A stretch of 64,000 nt of DNA, taken from Telmatobacter sp. DSM 110680. Its GTDB lineage: Bacteria > Acidobacteriota > Terriglobia > Terriglobales > Acidobacteriaceae. The notes beneath the pieces are model-generated. The model made no database searches. It worked only from the letters and a program-made list of their open reading frames with translations, and was not told where the DNA came from. A program made the position numbers and the translations under genes. This document shows positions 36,263 to 45,081 of the stretch, one piece after another; the first letter of the stretch is position 1; each line of letters starts with the position of its first letter. Location of the stretch: the NCBI RefSeq assembly GCF_039994875.1, contig NZ_CP121196.1, positions 1,240,001 through 1,304,000 of the forward strand, given 5' to 3'.

Positions 36263-37825
36263 ATGCCGACGACTTCGCACCGCTCAGCCGAACTGCCGAC
36301 GCGATTAAGGTTGCAAGACTGCGTCTCGCGATCAAAAACATTCGCCTCATTGCAACGCATATCAAGTGCGACCCGTCTCCGCTTTGTCCTATTCGGTCTT
36401 CTGGTCGTAGTTTTGTCCGGTTGCGCACCGAAGCGTCTAAGGGTGGATTTCACGGGCTTTGAGAAGGCTTATGCGGAAACCTCAAACAGAGAGGTACTCC
36501 TGAATCTGGCGCGCCTCGAAAACCGTGACCCTACCTACTTCTTCAAGATAGGCCAAATTACGAGTAGTTATAAAATGCAGGCTTCTTTGACAGGGACAGC
36601 CTCATATGCACTCCAATCATCTAACGTGAACCTCGGGGCAGCCACCGGGGGCGGGACTCCTCTGGCGAACTATGAGAACGATCCAATATTCACCTTCATC
36701 CCGGTTAATGATGAAACAAATGCACAGCTTCTCTTAAAGCCAGTTCCACCGGAAACGTTCTACTTCCTATACGAACAGGGTTGGCGGGTGGATCAACTAC
36801 TTCGTCTCATGGTAGATCGAATTGAACTCACAAGATTTACCAATAAGGATGGCGTACAGCATTGCGCAGTCCAGACAATTCGAAATGCACCTCCCACTGT
36901 TTATCTCAAATCGGATGGCACTCCGGATCTTGATTATCTTCGCGATCCGGTCACACTCTCGAGTTATGTAACCTTTCTGAGAATCAACGCGGTCGTCTAC
37001 TGGTTACAAAAGCATGGCTATCTGCTGCTACGTGGTCAAAACAGATTTGTACCTTATTCTGTTGATATCGGTTCCGGCGTAGAAGAAGATAAGGCTCCAA
37101 GCGCGCAGGAAATCGTGAGTGCCTCACAAAAGAACGCTGTATGGGAACATGATGTAAAGAACAAGAAATGGCTTCTAGGCGAAAAGGTATTTACGCCAAT
37201 GTTCTCCCTCTACCCGCTTCACTCTGAAGGTACTACGCTCGTTCCAGACGGCCAGCAGATTGAAGACGAGATTCTGAATGATCCGGATATGAAGGAGCTG
37301 AAACAGGGGGCTGCACTGCAAGATGTGCTTGAGTCCCTTACCGTCGGTTTTAGCATCGAAGGAAATACGAGACAGGAGGACTTGTGCAATTCAACTTCTG
37401 AGAAGTCGGGAGTCTCCGCGCATCTCGTTATGCGTTCCTTGATTGGACTGATGGCCGCTGCCGCTCAGGAACAGGTTCCATATGAAATGCTTCTGCATTC
37501 CAATCCCACGGTCCCGCCCAGTACCTATTTTTCTCAAGCGAAAAGAGAAGAAGCAGCGAAGAATCCAGCAAGATTTATTGATGCTGTCCCTTCGGTTGAG
37601 CGAATTCCTTTGTTGCGCTTGAGGGGAGTGGTGCAAGATATTGATTTTCCGCCAGTTGTCGAACTGAAGTACAGAGGGAAGGATTATCGCATTGCCGATG
37701 AGAAGAGCGGTGTCGGCACGGATAACCAATACTGGAATCGGGATATGTTTCGCCTCATCGACCAACTGACCTCACAGGTAACAGTTGATATCTCCAAGTT
37801 CCCACTTACGGAAATCTTGCAGTAG
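36263..37825 (+). CDS. Lipoprotein of unknown function in the SLOG/patatin operon
   Basis: This 520-residue protein has a basic 45-residue N-terminus, a hydrophobic stretch and a good lipobox (VVLSGC, Cys near residue 57), so it should be a membrane-anchored lipoprotein. A conserved-looking block follows, NREVLLNLARLENRDPTYF. The rest is mixed alpha/beta with no family I recognise. The ATG at 36263 is chosen because GGAGAG lies six bases ahead. It is the first gene of a rightward unit (lipoprotein, SLOG-SLATT 2, patatin). A surface-exposed protein inside a conflict-type operon is unusual and may be the sensor or an envelope partner. Confidence 0.85.
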   Translation: MPTTSHRSAELPTRLRLQDCVSRSKTFASLQRISSATRLRFVLFGLLVVVLSGCAPKRLRVDFTGFEKAYAETSNREVLLNLARLENRDPTYFFKIGQITSSYKMQASLTGTASYALQSSNVNLGAATGGGTPLANYENDPIFTFIPVNDETNAQLLLKPVPPETFYFLYEQGWRVDQLLRLMVDRIELTRFTNKDGVQHCAVQTIRNAPPTVYLKSDGTPDLDYLRDPVTLSSYVTFLRINAVVYWLQKHGYLLLRGQNRFVPYSVDIGSGVEEDKAPSAQEIVSASQKNAVWEHDVKNKKWLLGEKVFTPMFSLYPLHSEGTTLVPDGQQIEDEILNDPDMKELKQGAALQDVLESLTVGFSIEGNTRQEDLCNSTSEKSGVSAHLVMRSLIGLMAAAAQEQVPYEMLLHSNPTVPPSTYFSQAKREEAAKNPARFIDAVPSVERIPLLRLRGVVQDIDFPPVVELKYRGKDYRIADEKSGVGTDNQYWNRDMFRLIDQLTSQVTVDISKFPLTEILQ

Positions 37826-37864
37826 CAAAGACTTGATCAATTGGAGACTGTCTTTCTTGCCACA

Positions 37865-39373
37865 ATGTCCTTTCATCCGAAAGTAACGAACTCGGTGGTT
37901 CGCCTTCCGACAGTCCTCGCAATCGGATTTACGGGATGCAGTAGTTTCGCTGACGAGCCGCGGATTCGGCGGCTGGTCTGCGACCTTCTGATAAAGCAAC
38001 AGGAGGCAACGCAGGGAATCCTTTACGGAGTTTCATCAGCGACATCCGAGGGAGATCTCCTCTTCTCCGAAAGCTGTCTTCAATTCGGAATTCCAATCCG
38101 TGTCTTGTTGCCTCCCCCTCAAGAATACTTCCGCAAAGACTCTAATACCGACAATTGGTTGCGTGCGGAACAAGTGTTGAAAAAGGCAGTCTCGGTCAGT
38201 TTCGTAAGCGGTCAAGAGTCTGGTGAGGAGGGTGATTACGCACGCGGGATCCAAATAGTGCAACAGAGTCAACTCTTGATTGCGCTCTGGGATGGGGAGC
38301 CATCGGTAGCGAAGGATGGAACGCAGGAGATCGTGTCTTTCGCTGGCGGCATCGGTCGGCCAGTCATCTGGATCCATAGCAAGACGGGGGCAATCCAGAT
38401 CCTTAATGAGCCAGCATTGAAGCGGATTCAGCAAACCCATGATCAGGAGCTTAACTTCTTGAACGGCTTATCGGATATGGGTGAGACGCTTTTGACAGAC
38501 TCGCCAGCGGAACTGGCAAGGGCGTGGCTCCAGAAGCTCGATAAAAATGCGAGCCGGTTTGCGCCACAGGTCCGCCGTTTATCTTCAATACCAATTATGT
38601 ACACCGCGGCTGCCGCATTTTCCAGCGGAGCTGGGTTACAGATGCCTCACTCTAAGGTCTGGCTCGGCATTGGGACAGCACTTGGAATTACTGCTGCCGC
38701 CATTCCCATTGTCCTACGGCTCAGTCAGAGGCAAACACGTTGGGCGCGAACGCGGACAGCGGCCGAGGTATGCCGTTCAGTTTTAGCTCTCTGGGACTCT
38801 CCGGATGAATATCAAGTCATCGGACCTGAGATCATCCCGGAACTTGCCGGCGCGCTGAGATCTCTGAAATTACTTAGAGCCTTAGATGGCTCTCGTAGCG
38901 AAATGGCATTAGATGAATTCAAAAGACGTTATCGATTGGAGCGCATTTCGCAGCAATTGCAATACTTTTCAACTCATGCCGTGCAATCTGGGAGCGAGGC
39001 ACGAAACTATCGCATTGCCAGCTGCCTTTGCATCGGTTTGGCGATCCTCATCTCGATGTGGCTGTTTGTGGATGGAAAGGAACTTGCGATCGCGCACTCA
39101 TTTGTTGGGAAAAGAGGGCTAGCTGTCGCTGTTTCGGCGCTATTTCAACTTGCCACTATCTCGGGAGCTTTCCTTATCGTGAAGGATTGCAAAAGGCGTC
39201 AGTGGCGTTATCGTGAGTTGCACAACTGCCTGAAGGAATGGGATTCGGAACTCAGCGCTTTGCGGACATGGACAACCGTCATGAATGTCACTTGTAGAGT
39301 CGAACGGGCGCTCCTGGTTGAATTGCTGGAGTGGAGATTTCTTGTCCGCAACGTGAAGCTGACACGGAAGTGA
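37865..39373 (+). CDS. SLOG-SLATT membrane protein 2
   Basis: This 502-residue protein is built like the product of 34279-36015 but is clearly divergent. A SLOG-like domain (about 14-175) has TVLAIGFTGCSSFADEPRI, GILYGVSSATSEGD and LLIALWDGEPS followed by GRPVIWI. Four membrane helices (242-260, 265-285, 383-403, 417-440) carry SLATT-type charged helices between and after them. It lies 39 bases after the lipoprotein stop and 4 bases before the patatin gene. The start is uncertain: a TTG at 37841 would add eight residues. The likely role is a ligand-gated membrane effector or a scaffold for the patatin; this is inferred from family and context. Confidence 0.8.
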   Translation: MSFHPKVTNSVVRLPTVLAIGFTGCSSFADEPRIRRLVCDLLIKQQEATQGILYGVSSATSEGDLLFSESCLQFGIPIRVLLPPPQEYFRKDSNTDNWLRAEQVLKKAVSVSFVSGQESGEEGDYARGIQIVQQSQLLIALWDGEPSVAKDGTQEIVSFAGGIGRPVIWIHSKTGAIQILNEPALKRIQQTHDQELNFLNGLSDMGETLLTDSPAELARAWLQKLDKNASRFAPQVRRLSSIPIMYTAAAAFSSGAGLQMPHSKVWLGIGTALGITAAAIPIVLRLSQRQTRWARTRTAAEVCRSVLALWDSPDEYQVIGPEIIPELAGALRSLKLLRALDGSRSEMALDEFKRRYRLERISQQLQYFSTHAVQSGSEARNYRIASCLCIGLAILISMWLFVDGKELAIAHSFVGKRGLAVAVSALFQLATISGAFLIVKDCKRRQWRYRELHNCLKEWDSELSALRTWTTVMNVTCRVERALLVELLEWRFLVRNVKLTRK

Positions 39374-39377
39374 AGAG

Positions 39378-40463
39378 ATGAAACGAATTCTCTCTCTAGA
39401 TGGTGGCGGAATCCGTGGTGTCTTCAGCTTGGAGGTTCTGCGGTACATGCAGGGATTGCTGCGCACGCACTACAACTCACCCAACCTAGTTCTCGCAGAT
39501 CACTTTGATTTCTTCGCAGGTACAAGCACAGGGGCGATTATCGCCGCCTGTCTTTGCTGGGGAATGGAGGTCGAGGCAATCCTCGACGTGTACTTGAAGT
39601 ATGGCAAGACGATGTTTCAGCATGTCCCTTGGTATAGACCTTTCAAAAGATTGCTAATCTCACGTTTCGAGGCGAAGCCTCTCTCACAGATGCTTCAGCG
39701 CATGTTTTCAGAAGACGGCAATGGCGAGGCACCGGCTCTGCTAGGAACAAATCGGCTAAGGAAACTTCTGCTAGTTGTTGTTCGAAACCACACCACGGGC
39801 TCCGCGTGGCCTGTGAGCAATAATCCCATGGCGAAGTTCAACGACACAGGCCTTTCCTACTGCAACCTGAGAATTCCTTTATGGAAGCTGGTCCGAGCGA
39901 GTACCGCCGCGCCAGTCTATTTTGACCCCGAGGAGATCACCTTGGGCGACAGGACTTACATCTTCGAAGACGGTGGGATTACGCCGTATAACAATCCGGC
40001 TCTCATCGCAGCTTTAACTGCAGTGTTGCCCTGCTATCGACTGAATTGGGTGCCTGGTCCAGAGAATATTCGCCTCGTTTCGCTGGGAACCCTGAGGTTT
40101 TCGTCTGGGCTACCCGCTAAGGTACGGAAGCTGTGGCTGGGATACAACGTCTCGCGAATTCCCACGGCCTTGATGCAGGGAATTACCTGGGAACAGGATT
40201 ACCTCTGTCGTTCCCTGGGGGAGTGCATCTACGGAGAGTCCCTTGACGAGGAGATTGGAGACCAAGTGAAAGCGCAGTACCCGGGGGGTCGGTGGTTCGG
40301 ATACGTTCGTTACAACCAGTCGTTTGATACTGAGACCGTGGAAAAATTGCTTCAGACGAATCGCCAATTGACACAGCTTGATGCAGTTCTCGCGGTTCCG
40401 CTTCTGCAAAAGATAGGCTCTGATTATGCCAAGGATCATGTCAAGTTGGGTCATCTTATCTAG
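39378..40463 (+). CDS. Patatin-like phospholipase
   Basis: This 361-residue soluble patatin has all catalytic elements: oxyanion loop DGGGIRGVF (residues 8-16), nucleophile S50 in GTSTG, and catalytic D198 in DGG. It should hydrolyse acyl chains from membrane phospholipids. Patatins are common membrane-destroying effectors in CBASS (CapV) and related systems, which are switched on by cyclic nucleotides. Here the neighbours are SLOG-SLATT proteins rather than a CD-NTase. It starts four bases after the SLOG-SLATT 2 stop, so co-translation is likely. No signal peptide is present. Confidence 0.93.
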   Translation: MKRILSLDGGGIRGVFSLEVLRYMQGLLRTHYNSPNLVLADHFDFFAGTSTGAIIAACLCWGMEVEAILDVYLKYGKTMFQHVPWYRPFKRLLISRFEAKPLSQMLQRMFSEDGNGEAPALLGTNRLRKLLLVVVRNHTTGSAWPVSNNPMAKFNDTGLSYCNLRIPLWKLVRASTAAPVYFDPEEITLGDRTYIFEDGGITPYNNPALIAALTAVLPCYRLNWVPGPENIRLVSLGTLRFSSGLPAKVRKLWLGYNVSRIPTALMQGITWEQDYLCRSLGECIYGESLDEEIGDQVKAQYPGGRWFGYVRYNQSFDTETVEKLLQTNRQLTQLDAVLAVPLLQKIGSDYAKDHVKLGHLI

Positions 40464-40834
40464 GATGCCATCAGAGTCAAGTGCCGGTTCGAGATGGTGT
40501 CAACCCCTAGTTTCCTAATCAGTAGGCGCTAACCGACCTCTGATTGACATCGGGGCGTGAGCAATGCTGTCAGATGGCTTGTTGCGTCAGCCACTCAAAG
40601 GATTTTGGCAAGTAATTTCCCTCGAGCGCCTAACAAAAACTGTTGCCAATATTCGCTTTGATTGGCGAGAGACCTTGGTTAGGCAATATCTTGACAAAGA
40701 TAAAAGTATCTACCATTCGCTGAGAAATCTGGATGTTGTGAATGACTTTATTTGTTAGAATTACCGACAATTTAGGTGAATACCTAGACTCTCAAGCCGA
40801 TACATGTATCAATTCCCAATTCCCCGGAGAACTC
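40464..40834. other. Gap after the patatin operon
   Basis: A 64-codon frame (40564-40758) is present but has no ribosome site and no recognisable pattern. I see no repeat or terminator of note. The sequence is more AT-rich than its neighbours. Confidence 0.4.
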
Positions 40835-41824
40835 ATGAACCTAGTGCTTGTTTACATGAGAAGGCTCGTAGTCCGGATTGCGCTTCCAATCCTAGCGTTG
40901 AGTGTAGCCGCTTGTGGGGGTGGGGTGAACGGAAGGATGAACCCCTCGTCAGCCGTGTCTTCTGACGAACCTTTAGCAATACGCGAATCAACAACCCGCC
41001 ATCACATTAAGAACGTCTTCCTCATCATGATGGAGAATCACAACTGGACTGGGGCCGGATCATATGACATCAGGGGTAACGCTGAGGCGCCATATATCAA
41101 CAAGACTCTTGTCCCAATGGGTGCTCACCCCAGTCGATATTACAATCCACCGCATCTTCATCCAAGTTTGCCAAATTACCTTTGGCTCGAAGCAGGAACG
41201 AATTTCGGTATCCTAAACGATGATTCGATTGCCTCGAATAGTCAAACCACAACTCTCCACCTCGTTACGCTGCTCAAAAACGCAGGCATCTCATGGAAGT
41301 CCTATAACGAATGGGCAAACGGAACTATTTGCCCTCTTGGCCAGTGGCACACTCCATTTGTGTTCTTTGATGATGTTACTAATTATCTTGATGCTGATTC
41401 CCCTTACTGCATTTCGCACATTCGCCCGCTTAGTGAGTTGACTACAGATCTGAAATACGACAAGACCGCTCACTACAATTTCATCGTGCCCAATCTATGC
41501 CACAGCATGCATTCTAACTGTGGAGAAAACCCTATCAAACAGGGAGATACGTGGCTAAGTGAGCAGGTTCCGAAGATCCTAGAGTCGACCGCCTTTAAGG
41601 ATGGAGGTGTGCTCTTCATCGTCTTTGATGAGGCGTCCGTAGGAGATGGCCCTATTCCGGTGTTGATCCTATCCCCATATGCGAAAAGGAACTTCACAAA
41701 CTACACCTATTACAATCACAGTTCAATGTTGCGCACAGTAGAGGAAATTTTTGGTGTTGCGCCAATCATGCGAAATGCATCGACGGAAACTGACCTACGA
41801 GATTTCTTTTCCGAGTTTCCGTAA
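40835..41824 (+). CDS. Phosphoesterase-family lipoprotein (phospholipase C/acid phosphatase-like)
   Basis: This 329-residue protein has a lipoprotein signal (ILALSVAAC, Cys near residue 27) and the phosphoesterase family pattern: VFLIMMENHNW near the N-terminus, HPSLPNYLWLEAG, VLFIVFDEA and YNHSSMLRTVEEIFG. Relatives hydrolyse phosphate esters, including phosphatidylcholine, in the envelope or outside the cell. The ATG at 40835 has GGAG six bases ahead, and an in-frame upstream extension to 40742 is rejected. It is a stand-alone gene between the patatin operon and IS66 copy 2. A link to the conflict island is not shown. Confidence 0.88.
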   Translation: MNLVLVYMRRLVVRIALPILALSVAACGGGVNGRMNPSSAVSSDEPLAIRESTTRHHIKNVFLIMMENHNWTGAGSYDIRGNAEAPYINKTLVPMGAHPSRYYNPPHLHPSLPNYLWLEAGTNFGILNDDSIASNSQTTTLHLVTLLKNAGISWKSYNEWANGTICPLGQWHTPFVFFDDVTNYLDADSPYCISHIRPLSELTTDLKYDKTAHYNFIVPNLCHSMHSNCGENPIKQGDTWLSEQVPKILESTAFKDGGVLFIVFDEASVGDGPIPVLILSPYAKRNFTNYTYYNHSSMLRTVEEIFGVAPIMRNASTETDLRDFFSEFP

Positions 41825-42322
41825 ATCATTCGTCTATTTCTCCGTCATTACTTGCCTGAGGCAGGATGAGTGGAAAGTCGAATCGTTGTTTGAGCTTTCG
41901 CTCGACAAAAAGAACTGGACTCGCACCGGGATAACAGAACGAGGCTGCAGTGGCGCCAATAACGCCCGTCGGTAACAGCCAGAGAATAGTGTTAATTGGA
42001 TTGACGGTACGAGCCGACCGAAGATTTCACCACAAATGAGCAGAACTGGTCTATCTCGTGTTTCCATTTGTTTTTGATGTCTTCGCGCAACAAAACGAGA
42101 CTACTGGCTGCTATTACGCTTCGAGCGGCTAGCGCTATTTCACCAACCGATTCATTCCCGACTGGCTGCGATATTAAATAGCGTTTCTCCAAGATCGAGA
42201 CGCGACCGCGCTTTATGCATTCGACAGGTTTTGACAGCAACTGACTGGGCGCTCGCGCATTCGCTTGGGTTCGTGCGGCCCTCTCTCGACGAGTGTGATT
42301 ATTTACTTGCCCCAGTAAAACG
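41825..42322. other. Gene-poor flank of IS66 copy 2
   Basis: No supported gene is found in nearly 500 bases. Frames on both strands are short, and the longest one on the minus strand begins inside the insertion element. The last eight bases (42315-42322, GTAAAACG) are the target duplication of IS66 copy 2. Confidence 0.5.
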
Positions 42323-42368
42323 GTAAGCGTTCGGAGTTCCCATCTTGACCGGAAGAGAGTGTCCAACA

Positions 42369-42396
42369 AGTGTCCGCTTATTTTTAAGCGGACACT
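42369..42396 (-). terminator. Hairpin at the 3' end of IS66 copy 2
   Basis: The same perfect 12-bp stem with TTTT loop as in copy 1 lies just beyond the tnpC stop. Confidence 0.6.
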
Positions 42397-42408
42397 TATT
42401 GAGTCGGT

Positions 42409-43998
42409 CTAAGCGGCTTGGGAAGAGTCGGTCTTGAGTGAGGTGGCGATATTCCAGGGCAGGAGTTCTTCGATGCGATTGATCGGATGCTCGGCGATCT
42501 TTTCCAGTACGGTTCGCAGGTAGAAGGCCGGATCGATTCCGCTCAACTTGGCAGTTCCGATGAGGCTGTATAGCGCAGCAGCTCTCTGGCCTCCGGAATC
42601 AGATCCCATGAAGAGATAGTTCTTCCGTCCGATGGCAACAGCTCGTAGCGCCCGCTCGGCGGCACTGTTGTCGATCTCGAGCAGGCCGTTATCGACGTAG
42701 CGTGTCAGAGCACGCCAGTGTGAAAGAGCATATCGGATCGCGTTGGCGGTCTCGCTCTTGGTTGAGAGCGACCGAAGCGTCTTCTCCATCCACTGGCGAA
42801 GATGGTCGAGTAGCGGCCTGGCTCGGTCCTGGCGGATCGAGCAGCGAAGTTCGGCAGGCTTGCCGCGGATCTGCTCCTCGATTCCGTACAGCGCGCCGAT
42901 CCGTGTGAGGGCTTCAGTGGTAGTAGGTGACGCATGCACCACATGGATGTCGTGGAACTTGCGCCTGGTATGAGCCCAGCATGCAACTTCGTAGATGGCG
43001 CCGTCTCCGTAAAGATGATGGAATCCGGAGTACGCATCCGCCTGCAGTGCACCCGCATAATCCTTCAGATGCCGTCGCGGATGTTCGCCCTTGCGGTCTT
43101 CCGAGTAAGTGAACCACACGGCTGGAGCAGTGGAATAACCTGCAGGACGATCATCGCGTACGTAGGTCCACAGTCTGCCGGTCTTGGTCTTGCCGTTGCC
43201 GGGAGCAAGCACTGGAACCGGCGTATCGTCGGCGTGGATCTTCGATGCTCGAAGAACGTGCCTCCTGATCTCATCGACAAGCGGAGCAAGCAACTCACTG
43301 GCTGCGCCGACCCAGCCGGCCAGTGTTGAGCGATCCAGATCGACACCTTCGCGGGCATACATCTGCGACTGGCGATAAAGCGGCAGGTGATCACCATACT
43401 TCGACAGCAGCACATGAGCCAGGAGAGCAGGACCCGGCAGTCCGCGGTCGATGGGCCGTGAAGGAGCGGGCGCCTCGACGACGTGTTCGCAACCTGCACA
43501 GGCGAACTTCGGCCGCACGTGTCGAATCACCTTGAAGGTTGCCGGAATACGTTCCAGTTGCTCGGAGACGTCTTCACCGAACTGCCGTAGCGCACTGCCG
43601 CAATCGGGACAGCAGGTATGCGGTGGAAGATGGGTGACCACTTCACGCGGAAGATCCTCTGGCAGAGGCTTGCGTACAGGACGAGATCGACGCTTCGAAT
43701 CAGTTCTCGTCGAAGCGGGTTGCGCTGCTTCGGTTGCGGCTTCTTCAGCAGCTTGTGCAGTCTCCAACTCTTCGAGACGGAACTCAAGCTGCTCGAGTTC
43801 ACCGGTCAGCTTCTCGCTCTTCCTGCCAAAGATCATCCGGCGGTACTTCTCAATGACCAGCTTCAGATGTTCGATCTGATGTGTGCTTGAAGTGAGTTCC
43901 TTATGCTGTTCGAGCGACTCCGAGTGCTTGGCGATGACCAGCGCCTTCAGCGCTTCAGGATCGAGTCCGTCAAGATCAGGCAACCTAGCCGGAATCAT
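42409..43998 (-). CDS. tnpC: IS66 transposase TnpC (copy 2)
   Basis: This protein is identical to the TnpC of copy 1, including the zinc cysteines and the D257, D321 and Glu448 catalytic positions. The gene is intact, so this element should also be able to transpose. Confidence 0.97.
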   Translation of the reverse strand: MIPARLPDLDGLDPEALKALVIAKHSESLEQHKELTSSTHQIEHLKLVIEKYRRMIFGRKSEKLTGELEQLEFRLEELETAQAAEEAATEAAQPASTRTDSKRRSRPVRKPLPEDLPREVVTHLPPHTCCPDCGSALRQFGEDVSEQLERIPATFKVIRHVRPKFACAGCEHVVEAPAPSRPIDRGLPGPALLAHVLLSKYGDHLPLYRQSQMYAREGVDLDRSTLAGWVGAASELLAPLVDEIRRHVLRASKIHADDTPVPVLAPGNGKTKTGRLWTYVRDDRPAGYSTAPAVWFTYSEDRKGEHPRRHLKDYAGALQADAYSGFHHLYGDGAIYEVACWAHTRRKFHDIHVVHASPTTTEALTRIGALYGIEEQIRGKPAELRCSIRQDRARPLLDHLRQWMEKTLRSLSTKSETANAIRYALSHWRALTRYVDNGLLEIDNSAAERALRAVAIGRKNYLFMGSDSGGQRAAALYSLIGTAKLSGIDPAFYLRTVLEKIAEHPINRIEELLPWNIATSLKTDSSQAA

Positions 43999-44074
43999 GA
44001 CCGCAGTATGCCATGAAGTTAATAAGAAATCATCTGCAAAACCCGCATGAATACAGGGGAATCATGTTCGTCAC

Positions 44075-44422
44075 TCACACGGCAATCTCCGGTGTCCAGG
44101 TCCTTCGCGGACGACGCCAATCAATCCCTTCAAGCAACATCGACAACTGCGCACGCGTCAGGCAAACTGTTCCTTCACTAGCCTGCGGCCAGATGAATCG
44201 ACCTCTCTCCAAACGCTTGGAAAACAGACATAGACCGTCGCCATCGAACCAGAGAACTTTTACGATGTCGCCGCGGCGTCCTCTGAAAACGAAGACGTGA
44301 CCGGAGAATGGCTGTTCGTTGAGCACCGTCTGCACCTGCGCACTCAAACCATCGAAGCCGCGCCGCATGTCGGTCACCCCGGCAGCCAACCAGATCTTCG
44401 TCCCGGTGCGGAGTTCAATCAC
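44075..44422 (-). CDS. tnpB: IS66 accessory protein TnpB (copy 2)
   Basis: Identical to the copy 1 protein, with the same FVFRGRRGDIVKVLWFDGDG block and the same four-base overlap with tnpA. Confidence 0.96.
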   Translation of the reverse strand: MIELRTGTKIWLAAGVTDMRRGFDGLSAQVQTVLNEQPFSGHVFVFRGRRGDIVKVLWFDGDGLCLFSKRLERGRFIWPQASEGTVCLTRAQLSMLLEGIDWRRPRRTWTPEIAV

Positions 44423-44805
44423 TTGCGCAGACTCTCAAGGATCGAACGCAACAGCGCCGCATCGGCGCCGATCTCCACGCTGATCGTCGCCCGACCTGGA
44501 AACTCGATATGGATAGAACCGGACGTCCTCGGTTGTTGCTCGGCGTCAGGCTCCTCTCGCTCCCTCGGAGCGGCAATCGTGACGGGAAGCAAAGCTGTGG
44601 ATGATGCCGCGGAATCGACCAACTCGCCGCGTTCGAAAGCACGCCGCCACTTGAAAACCTGGTTCGCGTTCAGACCATGAGCCCGGGCAATCAACGCCAC
44701 GCTTGCGCCTGGCTCCAACGTCTGCTTTACAATCTGTCGCTTCTCTGCAACCGACCGCCATCTGCGAACCCGGCGCTCAGCCCCTACTTCTTCTGAATGA
44801 CCCAT
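44419..44805 (-). CDS. tnpA: IS66 accessory protein TnpA (copy 2)
   Basis: Identical to the copy 1 protein, an HTH-bearing first gene of the transposase operon. About 60 bases separate its start from the element end. Confidence 0.95.
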   Translation of the reverse strand: MGHSEEVGAERRVRRWRSVAEKRQIVKQTLEPGASVALIARAHGLNANQVFKWRRAFERGELVDSAASSTALLPVTIAAPREREEPDAEQQPRTSGSIHIEFPGRATISVEIGADAALLRSILESLRK

Positions 44806-45081
44806 GGGGCGATGGTCAGCCCAAACTTCACCCAGTCGCCAGAGGGGAAGACAACACGCTTACGTAAAACGTAGTTATCAGTTGATCCTTAAATGGCGAA
44901 AGGGAATCGACGTTTAGGAATCGCAAGCAGATGATTTTTGGGTGTTCGAATGTTGGAGAGACTTTCAGTTGATTGATTGGCGAATTTTCAGTATTATTTC
45001 CGCTCCCATCACATCGGACGGCGGACGACTGTGAATTCCTTGTTTGACTGCCCTAAACAGATCATTTGAGGTGCCTCAGCG

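Larger units (their letters stand above)
42323..44863 (-). mobile_element. IS66-family element, copy 2
   Basis: This 2541-bp element is in the same orientation as copy 1 and exactly 13298 bases from it. Sequence and all three proteins match copy 1 wherever compared. The target duplication is GTAAAACG at 42315-42322 and 44864-44871, different from that of copy 1, so each copy inserted independently. Being direct repeats, the two copies could recombine and delete the intervening island. Confidence 0.96.

Noticed and set aside
31809..40463. Canonical CBASS or Thoeris assignment
   Set aside because: No CD-NTase, HORMA/TRIP13, SIR2 or Macro domain is visible. Only parts of those systems are shared.
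40564..40758. 64-codon frame after the patatin gene
   Set aside because: No ribosome site, no recognisable domain and poor spacing to the neighbours.
41992..42369. Minus-strand frame left of IS66 copy 2
   Set aside because: It begins inside the insertion element, so the frame was created by the insertion. The tail has no protein pattern.
29025..44863. IS66 pair as a composite transposon
   Set aside because: Each copy has its own perfect 8-bp duplication (CGCTCAAC and GTAAAACG). A composite unit would share the outer duplication.
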